The notes: generated by a model from the sequence alone, not told the origin. A stretch of DNA of 64,000 nt from Desulfosarcina alkanivorans (GCF_009688945.1 NZ_AP021874.1:1612001-1676000), one strand, 5' to 3'; shown: positions 53,038 through 62,667, counted from the first letter of the stretch. Numbers and translations: made by a program.

Positions 53038-55479
53038 ATGATTCGTGATCGCAAAAAGAAATCCATCGATCGGTTTTTCAGCCTGAGTCCCCACATCCGT
53101 TGGGCATTGCTGGCACTCATCGTTGCCATATTCGCCACCGGTCTTTACCCGGGTCTGGTCATCAAGAAACACCGCTATGCGATCGGCGACGTCGCCAAGA
53201 CCGATATCAAGGCGGAAGAAGATTTCTTCATCGAAGACAAAGCAGCCACCGAAGCCAATCGCCGGAAGGCAGTGGACGGCGTGGCCACCGTCCATGACCT
53301 CAATCCCAAGATCCTCAAAGGAACGGTCGACCGGCTTACCGAGGCCTTCGACCGGCTGCGGGCCATTTATGAGAAGGAAGCCAGCCAGTTGGAAACCAAT
53401 TGGCGGACGTCGCCGGTTCCTCTGCCCACACCGGACGATGCGCCAGTGGATCCGGACGATGTCCCCGATCTGCCGCGGGTGCCGCTTAAAGAACGGATGC
53501 TGGCCCACAAGGGGCTGTTCGAAGACCTGTTCGGTGCTCCGATCAGCAACGGGGCGTTTTCCATCCTAACCGAACATGGTTTTTCTCAGGATATCGCACG
53601 GTTGTTGACCACCATCATCACCCAGGTCCTTTCCACCGGCGTGGTGGCCAACAAAGAGATTTTGTTGAGGGAGTCGGAAAAGGGCATTACCCTGCGCAAC
53701 CTGGAAACCCTGACGGAAACCCACGTACTGAACCTGAAGCAGTTTTATGGACCGGACCAGGCCAAAACCATGGTCCGGGTTGTCGGCGACCCCATTTTAA
53801 AAGGGAAAAACTATGCCCTGCTCAATCTGATTGTGGATTTTTCCCAGCGGATGATCCAGCCCAACATCACCGCGAACAGCCACGAAACGGAAGCACGCAA
53901 AAAAGCGGCGGCAGAAAAGATCAAGCCGGTGCTCTACATGATTAAAAAAGGTGAAATGCTGCTGCGGGAGGGCGAACGGGTGACGGCGCTGCAGATTCGA
54001 AAACTCAATGCCGTCGAAGACCAGGCCGACGCCCACCGGGTGCCGCTTGCCGGATCAGGCGCCGTGGCCCTGCTGACCGCCATCTTGATCATTCAATACC
54101 AGGTCCGGCTCAAAGGCCGGATGGAATCCGCCAATTACGCGAATAAGGACCTCCTGTTTCTTTCTTGCATCATGGTGGCATTTATCATCGTGGTTAAAAT
54201 TTCAACCACGCTGCCTGACGCCTGGTTTCTGGGCATGGCCCTGTCCCACCCGGTCTCACCGGTGGGATTCGGCATCCCCCTTGCGGCCGGTGCCATGATC
54301 GTCTGCCTGTTCATGGGCCGGGAAACCGCATTGATTTTTGCCCTGGCCCTGGCCCTGTGCGCATCCATGCTGCTCCAGGGGAGCCTGGAAACATTCATCT
54401 TCTTCATATTGAGCTGCACCATGGCGTCCTGGTGGCTTCAGGATTGTCGGGAAAGAAAAATCATCATCAAGACCGGCGCCAAGCTGGGGGTGCTCAATGC
54501 CTTTCTGGCTGTGGTCATCGATGTTTACCTGGGGACCGCTTCATGGGCCACGCTGCCATTCGATGTGACCATTGCCTTTTTGGGCGGGATCGGAGCAGGC
54601 ATCATAACGGCCGGCATGGCACCGGTGGTGGAGATGGTCTTTCGCTATACCACCGACATCACCCTGCTGGAGCTGGCCAACCTGGACCAGCCCATCCTGC
54701 GCAGGCTGATGCTGGAAGCACCGGGGACCTATCACCACAGCGTTGTGGTCGGGTCGCTGGTTGAGGCGGCAGCCACCGAAATCGGTGCCAACCCCATCCT
54801 GGCCAAAGTGTGCGGCTATTATCATGACATCGGCAAATTGAAGCAGCCCCTCTATTTCATCGAAAACCAGGCCAATGGCAGGAACAAGCACGATAAGCTG
54901 GCGCCCTCCATGTCGGCGCTGATCCTGATTGCCCACGTGAAAAACGGTGTCGAAATCGCCCGTGATCACAAACTTGGCCAGTCGATTATCGATACGATCC
55001 AGCAGCACCACGGCAGCAGCCTGATCAGCTATTTTTTTGAAAAAGCGAAAACCGTCAAGGGCGCGGACGCGGTCAATATCGATGATTTCAGGTATCCGGG
55101 TCCACGCCCCCAGACCCGCGAAGCCGGTCTGGTCATGCTGGCGGACATTGTCGAAGCGGCCTCACGGACCCTGGAAAACCCGACCCCGTCGCGAATCCAG
55201 GGACTGGTTCAGAACCTGATCAACAAGGTCTTTTCCGATGGCCAGCTGGACCATTGTGAACTGACGCTCAAAGACCTTCACCTGATTGCACGGAGCTTCA
55301 ACAAGATATTGAACGGCATCCATCACCATCGGATCGAATACCAGGACTCCGCCAGCATCACCTCCGGAAAGGCTAAAAATGGAAGTGTTGATCGAAAACC
55401 GGCAAAGCCGCCACAGGCTGTCCGCACAAAAAATCCAGACGACCGCCAGGCGCATTTTAAGCGCCTTGGGTTATCCTGA
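53038..55479 (+). CDS. 7TM receptor-type HD phosphohydrolase (PgpH-like)
   Basis: The 813-residue protein has one N-terminal membrane segment, a large extracytoplasmic 7TMR-HDED domain (about 55-335), seven membrane segments (about 345-520), and a cytoplasmic HD domain with H596-D597 in CGYYHDIGKLKQPLYFIEN. The HD half also has PGTYHHSVVVGSLVEAAA and DTIQQHHGSSLISYFFEKA. Such enzymes in Gram-positive bacteria degrade cyclic di-AMP; the substrate here is inferred. The ribosome site is weak. Its last 101 bp overlap the ybeY start in another frame. Confidence 0.9.
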   Translation: MIRDRKKKSIDRFFSLSPHIRWALLALIVAIFATGLYPGLVIKKHRYAIGDVAKTDIKAEEDFFIEDKAATEANRRKAVDGVATVHDLNPKILKGTVDRLTEAFDRLRAIYEKEASQLETNWRTSPVPLPTPDDAPVDPDDVPDLPRVPLKERMLAHKGLFEDLFGAPISNGAFSILTEHGFSQDIARLLTTIITQVLSTGVVANKEILLRESEKGITLRNLETLTETHVLNLKQFYGPDQAKTMVRVVGDPILKGKNYALLNLIVDFSQRMIQPNITANSHETEARKKAAAEKIKPVLYMIKKGEMLLREGERVTALQIRKLNAVEDQADAHRVPLAGSGAVALLTAILIIQYQVRLKGRMESANYANKDLLFLSCIMVAFIIVVKISTTLPDAWFLGMALSHPVSPVGFGIPLAAGAMIVCLFMGRETALIFALALALCASMLLQGSLETFIFFILSCTMASWWLQDCRERKIIIKTGAKLGVLNAFLAVVIDVYLGTASWATLPFDVTIAFLGGIGAGIITAGMAPVVEMVFRYTTDITLLELANLDQPILRRLMLEAPGTYHHSVVVGSLVEAAATEIGANPILAKVCGYYHDIGKLKQPLYFIENQANGRNKHDKLAPSMSALILIAHVKNGVEIARDHKLGQSIIDTIQQHHGSSLISYFFEKAKTVKGADAVNIDDFRYPGPRPQTREAGLVMLADIVEAASRTLENPTPSRIQGLVQNLINKVFSDGQLDHCELTLKDLHLIARSFNKILNGIHHHRIEYQDSASITSGKAKNGSVDRKPAKPPQAVRTKNPDDRQAHFKRLGLS

Positions 55480-55825
55480 TGAGGCCCAACTGTCCATCCT
55501 GATCGTGGATGACGACCAGATTGCAGAACTGAATCTGACCTATTTGAACCACGCCGGCCCGACCAACGTCATTTCATTTCCCATGCAGGAAGGCCAGTTT
55601 GCCGGCATCACACCGGACCTTCTGGGTGACGTGGTGATTTCCGCCGACACGGCGCATCGCGAAGCCGCTGACGCCGGCATGGCCATGGCGATACGGTTCG
55701 ACCAGTTGTTGATTCATGGGATCCTTCATCTGGCCGGCTACGATCATGTCAACTCGGAAGAAGAGGCGGCGGTCATGGAACGGAAAAGCGACGAATTGAT
55801 GGAACTGATTGGCAAGGAGGATTAA
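55379..55825 (+). CDS. ybeY: Endoribonuclease YbeY
   Basis: The 148-residue zinc-dependent RNase is needed for 16S rRNA 3'-end maturation and ribosome quality control. The metal motif HGILHLAGYDH is complete, with PTNVISFPMQEG and LLGDVVISADTAHREA before it. The ATG at 55379 has GGAAAGG and gives the normal N-terminal length before LSILIVDDDQI, so a long overlap with the upstream gene is real. pdxJ starts 2 bp after the stop. Confidence 0.94.
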   Translation: MEVLIENRQSRHRLSAQKIQTTARRILSALGYPDEAQLSILIVDDDQIAELNLTYLNHAGPTNVISFPMQEGQFAGITPDLLGDVVISADTAHREAADAGMAMAIRFDQLLIHGILHLAGYDHVNSEEEAAVMERKSDELMELIGKED

Positions 55826-55827
55826 GC

Positions 55828-56547
55828 ATGGCAGGTCTGGCAGTGAACATCGATCATATCGCCACATTGAGAGAAGCCCGGAAAGTGAATTATCCGGATC
55901 CGGTTGCAGCCGCCCTGCTGGCCGAACTGGCCGGTGCGGACGGGATCGTCTGCCATTTGCGAGAAGACCGCAGGCACGTCAATGACCGCGATGTGCGACT
56001 GCTCCGCAAGGTGATCCAAACCAAGCTTATCCTGGAGATGGCGGCCACATCCGAAATGGTGGGGATTGCCCTGGATGTGCGGCCTGAACTGGTCACCCTG
56101 GTTCCCGAAAACCGGGAAGAGGTCACCACCGAAGGCGGACTGGACCTGATCGTCCACAACAAGTCAATCGGCGAGACCATCGGCGCCCTGCAGAACAATG
56201 GCATTCCCGTGAGTATTTTCATCGATGCCGAGCCGGAGCAGATCAAACTGGCTCACCAGGCGGGTGCCAACATGATCGAAATCCATACCGGGGCCTATTG
56301 CGAAGCAATGGGCAACGCCAGGCGCAGACAGGCGTTTTCAAAGATCGTGGATGCGGCCAAACTGGCCAAAAAACTTAAACTGGGTGTCAATGCCGGCCAT
56401 GGTCTGTGCTACAACACCATCAAGGCCTTCAGAGGCCTGACTGAAATCGATGAGTACAGCATCGGCCACAGCATCGTTTCCAGGGCTGCGCTGGTGGGAT
56501 TGGACCGGGCGGTCAGGGAAATGCGCGAGTTGATTAACGGGTTGTAA
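55828..56547 (+). CDS. pdxJ: Pyridoxine 5'-phosphate synthase PdxJ
   Basis: The 239-residue TIM-barrel enzyme joins 1-deoxyxylulose-5-phosphate with 3-amino-1-hydroxyacetone phosphate to make the vitamin B6 ring. Hallmarks are LAVNIDHIATLREARKVNYP, GIVCHLREDRRHVNDRDV, the phosphate-binding VNAGHGLCYNTIKAF and the C-terminal IGHSIVSRAALVGL. AAGGAGG precedes the ATG, within the ybeY end, so it is coupled to ybeY. Confidence 0.96.
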   Translation: MAGLAVNIDHIATLREARKVNYPDPVAAALLAELAGADGIVCHLREDRRHVNDRDVRLLRKVIQTKLILEMAATSEMVGIALDVRPELVTLVPENREEVTTEGGLDLIVHNKSIGETIGALQNNGIPVSIFIDAEPEQIKLAHQAGANMIEIHTGAYCEAMGNARRRQAFSKIVDAAKLAKKLKLGVNAGHGLCYNTIKAFRGLTEIDEYSIGHSIVSRAALVGLDRAVREMRELINGL

Positions 56548-56756
56548 GATCCGGGCAGTCCTGCGTTCTTCGTCATGCCGGAACTGATTCGGTGCCCAGA
56601 AATTCCAATAGCCCTTGAATCACACAAGACAGAATCAACATTCCAGACCGTTTGCTCTTGAAGCAAGGACATTCCGGTTCGCTGAATCCGCAGGGGTTTT
56701 CGTTTAACCATTGTAAAAAAGGTGATGCCTGCAAGAAATCCTGAAGGGGAAAGAAT

Positions 56757-58367
56757 ATGTACCTGGTCACGGCAGATGAAATGCAGCGGATGGATCGGGC
56801 CACCATCGAATCATTTGGCATTCCGGGACGCGTGCTCATGGAAAATGCCGGCCGCGGAGCAACTGCTTTTTTTCTGGATTCGGTCCACCGGCACCGCCCG
56901 GGCGCCGTCGGCGTTGCCGCCGGGCCGGGCAACAACGGCGGGGACGGCTTCGTCATGGCCCGGTATCTTCACCAGAAAGGCATTCCCGTAACGGTCTTCC
57001 TGCTGGCCAGAAGAGCGGGCGTCAAGGGTGACGCCGCCGCCAACCTGAAGCTGGTCGAGGCCATGGGCGTACCGGTGGTGGAAATGACCGACGCGTCGGC
57101 GTTCAACGCCCACGCACCGCTCATGCGCGATCAGCACATCTGGATCGATGCGATCCTGGGCACGGGCCTGCGATCGGATGTGCGCGGATATTTTCGGACG
57201 GCCATCGATTTCATCAACCGGCAGGAGCGCCCGGTGTTTTCCGTGGACATTGCCTCGGGCCTGAATGCCGATACCGGGCAGCGCTGTGGGGTCAGCATTC
57301 GGGCCACCGCCACGGCCACCTTCGGTTTTGCCAAGGTCGGCCACCTGGCCTACCCGGGACGCACACTTACCGGCCGTCTGAAGGTCATCGAAATCGGCAT
57401 CCCCCCCACCGTGGCCGCCGAGGTGGGCTGCCGACAGCGCCTGATCACCCCGGGCGCCTTGAAAAAGCGGTTTCCCGTCCGACCGGCAGCGGCCCACAAA
57501 GGCCACACCGGCCATCTGCTCCTCCTGGCCGGTTCACCCGGGAAAACCGGCGCCGCCGCCATGGCCGCAACTTCAGCCATGCGCGCCGGGTCAGGTCTGG
57601 TTACGCTGGGAATCCCCCGATCATTGAACCCGGTTCTGGAAACCATGGTCACGGAATCCATGACCGTGGGATTGCCGGAAACGGCGGAAATGGCCCTGGA
57701 TGAGTCCGCCTGGGAAACCGTGATGTCCCTGATCGTGGACAAACGATGCCTGGCCGTGGGACCGGGACTCGGAACCGGCAGGTCGACAGGCCGGCTGCTG
57801 AACCGATTGATCGAAGCCAGTCCGGTTCCCCTGGTCATGGACGCGGACGCCCTCAACCTGATCGCAGCGAACCCGTCGGTGTTATCCAAATGCCCGTCTC
57901 CCATGGTGCTCACCCCCCATCCAGGCGAGATGTCCCGGTTGAGCGGCCATTCAACCGCTGAGATTCAAGCTGACCGCGTCGGTCATGCACGATCTTTTGC
58001 CCGGCAACACCGGGTCCACCTGGTGCTCAAGGGAGCGGCAACGGTGGTCGCGGACCCGGACGGCACCGTTTTCGTCAACCCCACGGGCAACCCCGGCATG
58101 GCTGCCGGCGGCATGGGGGACGTGCTCACCGGCCTCATAGCCGGCCTGCTCACCCAGGGCATGGAAGCCGGCGCCGCGGCAAGAGCCGGCGTATACCTGC
58201 ATGGGGCGGCGGCAGACCGGCTGGCCCGCCGGACGGCACCGACGGGTTATCTGGCCACGGAAGTCATGAACGCCCTTCCCCGGACGATGCAAGCGCTTCT
58301 CACTACAGACGCCCCCCTCTCCTGGCCCGCGCTCGACCCGCTGTTTTACGACACGGAAGCGATCTGA
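56757..58367 (+). CDS. nnrDE: Bifunctional NAD(P)H-hydrate epimerase / ADP-dependent dehydratase
   Basis: The 536-residue fusion repairs hydrated NAD(P)H. The N-terminal epimerase (about 1-215) begins MYLVTADEMQRMDRATIESF and has GPGNNGGDGFVMARYL. The C-terminal kinase-fold dehydratase (about 230-510) has GHTGHLLLLAGSPGKTGAAA, PHPGEMSRLSG and NPGMAAGGMGDVLTGLIAGL. AGGGGAAAG precedes the ATG. tsaE begins 2 bp after the stop. Confidence 0.94.
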   Translation: MYLVTADEMQRMDRATIESFGIPGRVLMENAGRGATAFFLDSVHRHRPGAVGVAAGPGNNGGDGFVMARYLHQKGIPVTVFLLARRAGVKGDAAANLKLVEAMGVPVVEMTDASAFNAHAPLMRDQHIWIDAILGTGLRSDVRGYFRTAIDFINRQERPVFSVDIASGLNADTGQRCGVSIRATATATFGFAKVGHLAYPGRTLTGRLKVIEIGIPPTVAAEVGCRQRLITPGALKKRFPVRPAAAHKGHTGHLLLLAGSPGKTGAAAMAATSAMRAGSGLVTLGIPRSLNPVLETMVTESMTVGLPETAEMALDESAWETVMSLIVDKRCLAVGPGLGTGRSTGRLLNRLIEASPVPLVMDADALNLIAANPSVLSKCPSPMVLTPHPGEMSRLSGHSTAEIQADRVGHARSFARQHRVHLVLKGAATVVADPDGTVFVNPTGNPGMAAGGMGDVLTGLIAGLLTQGMEAGAAARAGVYLHGAAADRLARRTAPTGYLATEVMNALPRTMQALLTTDAPLSWPALDPLFYDTEAI

Positions 58368-58369
58368 AA

Positions 58370-58870
58370 ATGAACGCCACGCCACACCATCAAGACGCCC
58401 GGGGCAACCGTATATTCAATACCCATGCGCACCACCAGACCGTGGCCCTGGGTGAGGCCATCGGCCGTCGGCTGAAACACGGTCTTGTCCTTTTGCTGTT
58501 CGGGGACCTGGGCAGCGGTAAAACCGCCTTTGCCCAGGGTCTTGCCCGCGGGGCGGGCGTTCCGGAATCCTGCACCGTGACCAGCCCGACCTATACCCTC
58601 GTTAACGAGTACCCCGGCAGGCTGCCGTTTATTCATGTGGATCTTTACCGATTGCCGGAACCGGTGGATCCGGACGAGATCGGGCTGAGAGATATTTTCG
58701 AGGAAAACGGCATCGTCGCTGTGGAATGGGCCGGTCGGCTGCATCCCGCCGACCGGCCCCCCTGCCGTCTGGACCTGTTCTTCAGCGTTACCGGCGACGC
58801 CGCCCGATCGATTCGCATAATTGCATATGGACTTGACCCATCGGATCTGTTAAATGACATCGACATTTGA
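58370..58870 (+). CDS. tsaE: tRNA threonylcarbamoyladenosine biosynthesis ATPase TsaE
   Basis: The 166-residue protein has Walker A LFGDLGSGKTAFAQGLARG, the switch VTSPTYTLVNEY, HVDLYRLPEPVDPDEIGL and VAVEWAGRL. With TsaB and TsaD it makes the universal t6A modification on ANN-decoding tRNAs. TsaE is often linked to nnrDE, as here. The 2-bp spacing implies translational coupling. It is slightly longer at both ends than E. coli TsaE (153). Confidence 0.95.
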   Translation: MNATPHHQDARGNRIFNTHAHHQTVALGEAIGRRLKHGLVLLLFGDLGSGKTAFAQGLARGAGVPESCTVTSPTYTLVNEYPGRLPFIHVDLYRLPEPVDPDEIGLRDIFEENGIVAVEWAGRLHPADRPPCRLDLFFSVTGDAARSIRIIAYGLDPSDLLNDIDI

Positions 58871-58930
58871 TCATCCCTCCATAGCGGTCTGATTTTGATA
58901 CCGATACGCAGGCATTGAAGGTAGGAAAGT

Positions 58931-60151
58931 ATGGCATTGATTGTTCAAAAATTCGGCGGCACATCGGTTGCGGACACCCAGCGGATTCGAAACGTCGCCA
59001 ACCGTGCGTTGAAAACCCACGCCGAGGGAAACGATGTGGTGATCATCCTGTCCGCCATGGCCGGCGTCACCGACCACCTCATCGGCCTGGCCAACGAGGC
59101 CGCCGAGATTCCAAACCGTCGTGAACTGGATGTACTGCTGGCCACGGGCGAGCAGACCACCGCGGCCCTGCTGGCCATGATGCTCAAAGACATGGGAGCC
59201 GACGCCCAGTCATTGCTGGGTCACCAGGCCGAAGTGGTCACCGACTGCGAATACGGCAACGCCCGCATCCTTGAGATCGGGACCGACCGCATCAAGCGCC
59301 TGCTGGCGAAACGAAACATCGTTGTGGTGGCGGGTTTTCAGGGCGTTGATATCAAGGGCAACATCACCACCCTGGGCCGGGGCGGATCGGACACGTCGGC
59401 AGTGGCCATCGCAGCCGCATTGAATGCCGACATTTGCGAAATCTATACGGATGTGGATGGCATCTATACAGCCGATCCGAACATTTGCCCCCGCGCGAGA
59501 AAAATCAAGGAGATCTCTTACGACGAAATGCTGAACATGGCCAGCCTAGGTGCCAAGGTTCTGCAGATCCGCTCGGTCGGTGTCGCCAAGAAATACAATA
59601 TCCCCGTCCACGTCCGATCATCATTTTCCCAGGAGGAAGGCACCATGGTTGTCCAGGAAGATTCCGTCACGGAACAATTGGTTGTTTCCGGCGTAACCCA
59701 TGATCTCGATCAGGCCCGCATTACCCTGAAAAAAGTACCCGACCAGCCCGGTATCGCGGCCAAAATATTCTCCCCGATTGCAGAGTCCGGCATCCTGGTG
59801 GACATGATCATCCAGAATACGCGGGCCACCGGGCAGACGGACCTCACCTTCACCGTACCCAAGGCGGATTACAAGCGGGCCATGCGGACCCAGGAACAGA
59901 TTGCTGAACAAATCGGAGCGGAAGAAGTGTTCGGCGATCCTGACATCGCCAAGGTGTCGGTCATCGGCGTAGGAATGAAAAACCATTCCGGCGTCGCTTC
60001 GCTGATGTTCAATGCCCTGGCCAGGGAAAACATCAACATCATCATGATCAGCACGTCCGAGATCCGGATTTCCTGTATCATCGAGGAAAAATACACCGAA
60101 CTGGCCGTCCGGGTCCTGCACACGGCCTTCGGGTTGGACAAAGAAGATTAG
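58931..60151 (+). CDS. lysC: Aspartate kinase
   Basis: The 406-residue enzyme phosphorylates aspartate at the start of lysine, threonine and methionine synthesis. It has the kinase core MALIVQKFGGTSVADTQRI and VDIKGNITTLGRGGSDTSAV, and two C-terminal ACT domains (about 265-400: LKKVPDQPGIAAKIFSPIA, VSVIGVGMKNHSGVASLMF) that give feedback inhibition. GAAGGTAGGAAAG precedes the ATG. It closes the 52-60 kb same-strand series. Confidence 0.96.
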   Translation: MALIVQKFGGTSVADTQRIRNVANRALKTHAEGNDVVIILSAMAGVTDHLIGLANEAAEIPNRRELDVLLATGEQTTAALLAMMLKDMGADAQSLLGHQAEVVTDCEYGNARILEIGTDRIKRLLAKRNIVVVAGFQGVDIKGNITTLGRGGSDTSAVAIAAALNADICEIYTDVDGIYTADPNICPRARKIKEISYDEMLNMASLGAKVLQIRSVGVAKKYNIPVHVRSSFSQEEGTMVVQEDSVTEQLVVSGVTHDLDQARITLKKVPDQPGIAAKIFSPIAESGILVDMIIQNTRATGQTDLTFTVPKADYKRAMRTQEQIAEQIGAEEVFGDPDIAKVSVIGVGMKNHSGVASLMFNALARENINIIMISTSEIRISCIIEEKYTELAVRVLHTAFGLDKED

Positions 60152-60165
60152 CAACCATCACGACC

Positions 60166-60300
60166 ATGGCGTCGGCCCAGTTTATTCCCCGGTACCGTAG
60201 CGGCCCGATGAAGCGTTTCTCCCCGGAACAAATCCGTTTCGTGCTTCTGGTATGCGCTGCGGTGCTGGCCCTGTCATGGTGGCGGTATATCGCCGGGTAG
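60166..60300 (+). CDS. Possible small membrane protein, 44 aa (or 30 aa)
   Basis: A short frame 15 bp after lysC encodes MASAQFIPRYRSG followed by MKRFSPEQIRFVLLVCAAVL and ALSWWRYIAG, a single hydrophobic helix. Either ATG (60166 or 60208) could be the start; neither has a clear ribosome site. It looks like a bona fide small membrane peptide, but nothing else supports it. Confidence 0.3.
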   Translation: MASAQFIPRYRSGPMKRFSPEQIRFVLLVCAAVLALSWWRYIAG

Positions 60301-60364
60301 GCCGGCGGTTGAAAGCGGACAACCTGGCGCGCCCCTTTTCCTTAACCCTGCAAAACAAGGCCGG

Positions 60365-61117
60365 TCAGCATTTCGAACCACCGCTTTTCCTCTGCTCGTC
60401 CCAGGCCCTCTGAATCTCTGCAGCGATAGCCCTTGCAGCGGCCCGGGGGTCGGCGGCGTCCCGTATGGGCCGTCCGACCACCAGGTAATCGGCGCCCCGC
60501 CGGATGGCCATGGCCGGGGTGACAACCCGGGACTGGTCGTCGGCCGCCACACCGCCGGCTGCCGGGCGGATGCCTGGCGTCACGGCCATGAAGCCTCCCC
60601 CGAAAGCGGCCTTGATGCCCTCAACTTCCATGCCGGAACAGACCACGCCGTCACATCCGGCATCCCTGGCCATACCCGCCTTTTTCATCACCAACCGCTG
60701 CAGGTCGGTCGAATAGCGTTGCCGGTATCCCGCCCGGGCCACGTCAGCGGGAGAGATGCTGGTCAGCACGGTCACACCGAGCACGTTCACCCGGCCCCCG
60801 GCCCCTTCCACGGCCGCCTCCAGCATGGCCTGGCTGTCACCACAGTGAACCGTTGCAAAATAAACGCCCAGTTCGGCCACCTGGGCCATGGCCCGCCTGA
60901 CGGTGGTCGGGATATCGTGAAGCTTCAGGTCCAGAAACACCCGGGCGCCGCCCGCCTGATCGATCCGGCGAACCAGTTCCGGTCCCGACCGGATGAACAG
61001 TTCAAGGCCGATCTTGAACATGCCGACATCGTCGGCCAACAGGCTGACCAGTGATCGGGCCGCCTCGGGAGCAGGCACATCAAGGGGAAACACGATAACA
61101 TCTTTGGCTGCCTTCAT
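60365..61117 (-). CDS. pyrF: Orotidine-5'-phosphate decarboxylase PyrF
   Basis: The 250-residue enzyme makes UMP by decarboxylating OMP. It opens VIVFPLDVPAPEAARSLVSL and has the catalytic FLDLKLHDIPTTVRRAMAQV segment (the DxKxxD motif), VTPGIRPAAGG and VVGRPIRDAADP (phosphate-binding arginine). Its length is that of the bacterial group I enzyme. GAGGAT precedes the ATG. It is convergent with the lysC side and has no pyrimidine neighbours. Confidence 0.95.
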   Translation of the reverse strand: MKAAKDVIVFPLDVPAPEAARSLVSLLADDVGMFKIGLELFIRSGPELVRRIDQAGGARVFLDLKLHDIPTTVRRAMAQVAELGVYFATVHCGDSQAMLEAAVEGAGGRVNVLGVTVLTSISPADVARAGYRQRYSTDLQRLVMKKAGMARDAGCDGVVCSGMEVEGIKAAFGGGFMAVTPGIRPAAGGVAADDQSRVVTPAMAIRRGADYLVVGRPIRDAADPRAAARAIAAEIQRAWDEQRKSGGSKC

Positions 61118-61434
61118 GGGGTATCCTCAAAGTGAAAGGGTCGACGCTGTCCGGTCGAAAAACAGATCCCTGAATACGCCGCTATCCGGACAACGGTTGT
61201 TCCATACCGTATAAATGACAATGATTAAAGATATTGTTCACCCAGGCCGCAAAAGCGGCCCCCGGGCAAAAAGACAAGATAAAAAAACGGGGCTTCAGCT
61301 TCCCGGGGGGCACGTTCCTGAAGTTCATCCGCGGCATGGGTCGTTGACAGGCAGCGAGGAACTGTGCCATTTTTCCCGCTCGTCTGGAAACGCGCCTTAA
61401 TTTAGAAACGTCTTCATCCCCGGGAGGCCTTCAG
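61118..61434. other. Divergent gap between pyrF and a small membrane-protein gene
   Basis: This 317-bp gap must hold the pyrF promoter. No gene or structured RNA is recognised in it. Confidence 0.45.
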
Positions 61435-61665
61435 GTGATCCGTGTGATTCAAAAAATTCCCTACGTGGTTTTGGGCCCACTGACGGTTCTCATGCTGCTG
61501 GCGCCGTTTAAACCCATGCCCCACGTGCTGGAAAAACTGATCATGCTCAAGGACGGGACCCTGTCGCGGCCCGTTGACATGTTCGACCTGCTCTATCACC
61601 TGGCACCGCTGATGCTCCTGATCGCCAAGGTGTGGATACAATTACGCAGTGGTGGAGAACGCTAG
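61435..61665 (+). CDS. Small membrane protein, 76 aa
   Basis: The frame starts with GTG at 61435, preceded by GGGAGG at good spacing. It encodes MIRVIQKIPYVVLGPLTVLM then LLAPFKPMPHVLEKLIMLKD and a second hydrophobic helix LYHLAPLMLLIAKVWIQL. With two membrane segments it is an inner-membrane protein of unknown role. It lies 46 bp before the methyltransferase gene and may be co-transcribed. Confidence 0.7.
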   Translation: MIRVIQKIPYVVLGPLTVLMLLAPFKPMPHVLEKLIMLKDGTLSRPVDMFDLLYHLAPLMLLIAKVWIQLRSGGER

Positions 61666-61710
61666 CCGTGTACGACTTCTTCAGGACCGCTGTGGATACC
61701 GGAAAATAAA

Positions 61711-62451
61711 ATGGATAACGTCAGCATTGTTCTCGTGGAGCCCCAGGGCCCCCTCAATGTGGGTTCGGTTTGCCGCGTCATGATGAATTTCGGGTTTCAC
61801 GACCTGCGCCTGGTAGCCCCCTGCCCTGGATACCGGTCACTGGACGCACGGCGGATGGCCCTCAAGGCCGAATCGATCCTGGCCCGTGCAGGGGTTTATC
61901 CCAGCCTGCAACTGGCGCTGGCCGATTGTCACCTGGCGTTCGGCACCACCCGCCGTTTTGGGAAATACCGCGAGGACTGCATCACCCCGGAACAGTCTGC
62001 CGCCCTTGCCCTTTCCCGGTCGTCCGGCAGCCGGGTGGCGCTGGTGTTCGGCCGCGAGGACAGGGGCCTTCACACCAGCGAACTTGACCTGTGCCAGTTC
62101 TTTGTCACCATTCCTACCGACAGCGCCTATCCCTCCATGAACCTGTCCCATGCGGTCGCCCTGATGCTCTACGGGCTTCACCGGGCGGCCATGGACGCCG
62201 AACAGGTTTCCGACGGCGGCCAGGTGCCCGCACCGGCCAAAGATGTGGAGAATATGTTCCAGCACATGCGCCGGACCCTGTTGGCCGCCGACTACCTGGA
62301 CCCCCAGAACCCGGATCACATTTTACGGGCTTTCAGGCGCCTGTTCGGCCGCACCGGTCTCAATGACCGGGAGGTACGCATTCTTCAGGGGTTATGGAGC
62401 CGGATTGACTGGATCGAGGGGGAACGCAGAAAACTGTCCGAAAAAAAATGA
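61711..62451 (+). CDS. tRNA/rRNA 2'-O-methyltransferase, TrmJ type (SPOUT)
   Basis: The 246-residue SPOUT methyltransferase has NVSIVLVEPQGPLNVGSVCR (motif 1), LVFGREDRGLHTSELDLCQF (motif 2) and the knotted SAM site IPTDSAYPSMNLSHAVALML. A helical C-terminal part follows. This is the layout of TrmJ, which methylates the ribose at tRNA position 32; a different RNA target is possible. The ribosome site is weak. Confidence 0.92.
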   Translation: MDNVSIVLVEPQGPLNVGSVCRVMMNFGFHDLRLVAPCPGYRSLDARRMALKAESILARAGVYPSLQLALADCHLAFGTTRRFGKYREDCITPEQSAALALSRSSGSRVALVFGREDRGLHTSELDLCQFFVTIPTDSAYPSMNLSHAVALMLYGLHRAAMDAEQVSDGGQVPAPAKDVENMFQHMRRTLLAADYLDPQNPDHILRAFRRLFGRTGLNDREVRILQGLWSRIDWIEGERRKLSEKK

Positions 62452-62475
62452 AGACCGGGGCAATAAACGGATCGA

Positions 62476-62667
62476 TCACGCCAGTTTGAAAGCCACGACC
62501 ACCAGCCCCACCACAATGCTGATGATAAAGAAAAAACTCTCATTGTTGCGCATGGCGTCCGCCAGGGTTCCCCCGGTGCGTTTGACTTCGGAGTAGGCCG
62601 ATAAAAAGGCCAGGCCCATGACCAGCCAGAAAACCATGACGGTCAGTATCAGCGTCTGTGTGTTCAT
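62476..62667 (-). CDS. Small two-helix membrane protein, 63 aa
   Basis: The protein begins MNTQTLILTVMVFWLVMGLA (first membrane helix), has a short polar loop (YSEVKRTGGTLADAMRNNES) and a second helix (FFFIISIVVGLVVVAFKLA). GGAGAG precedes the ATG at 62667. Its function is unknown. It is convergent with the TrmJ-type gene. Confidence 0.7.
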   Translation of the reverse strand: MNTQTLILTVMVFWLVMGLAFLSAYSEVKRTGGTLADAMRNNESFFFIISIVVGLVVVAFKLA

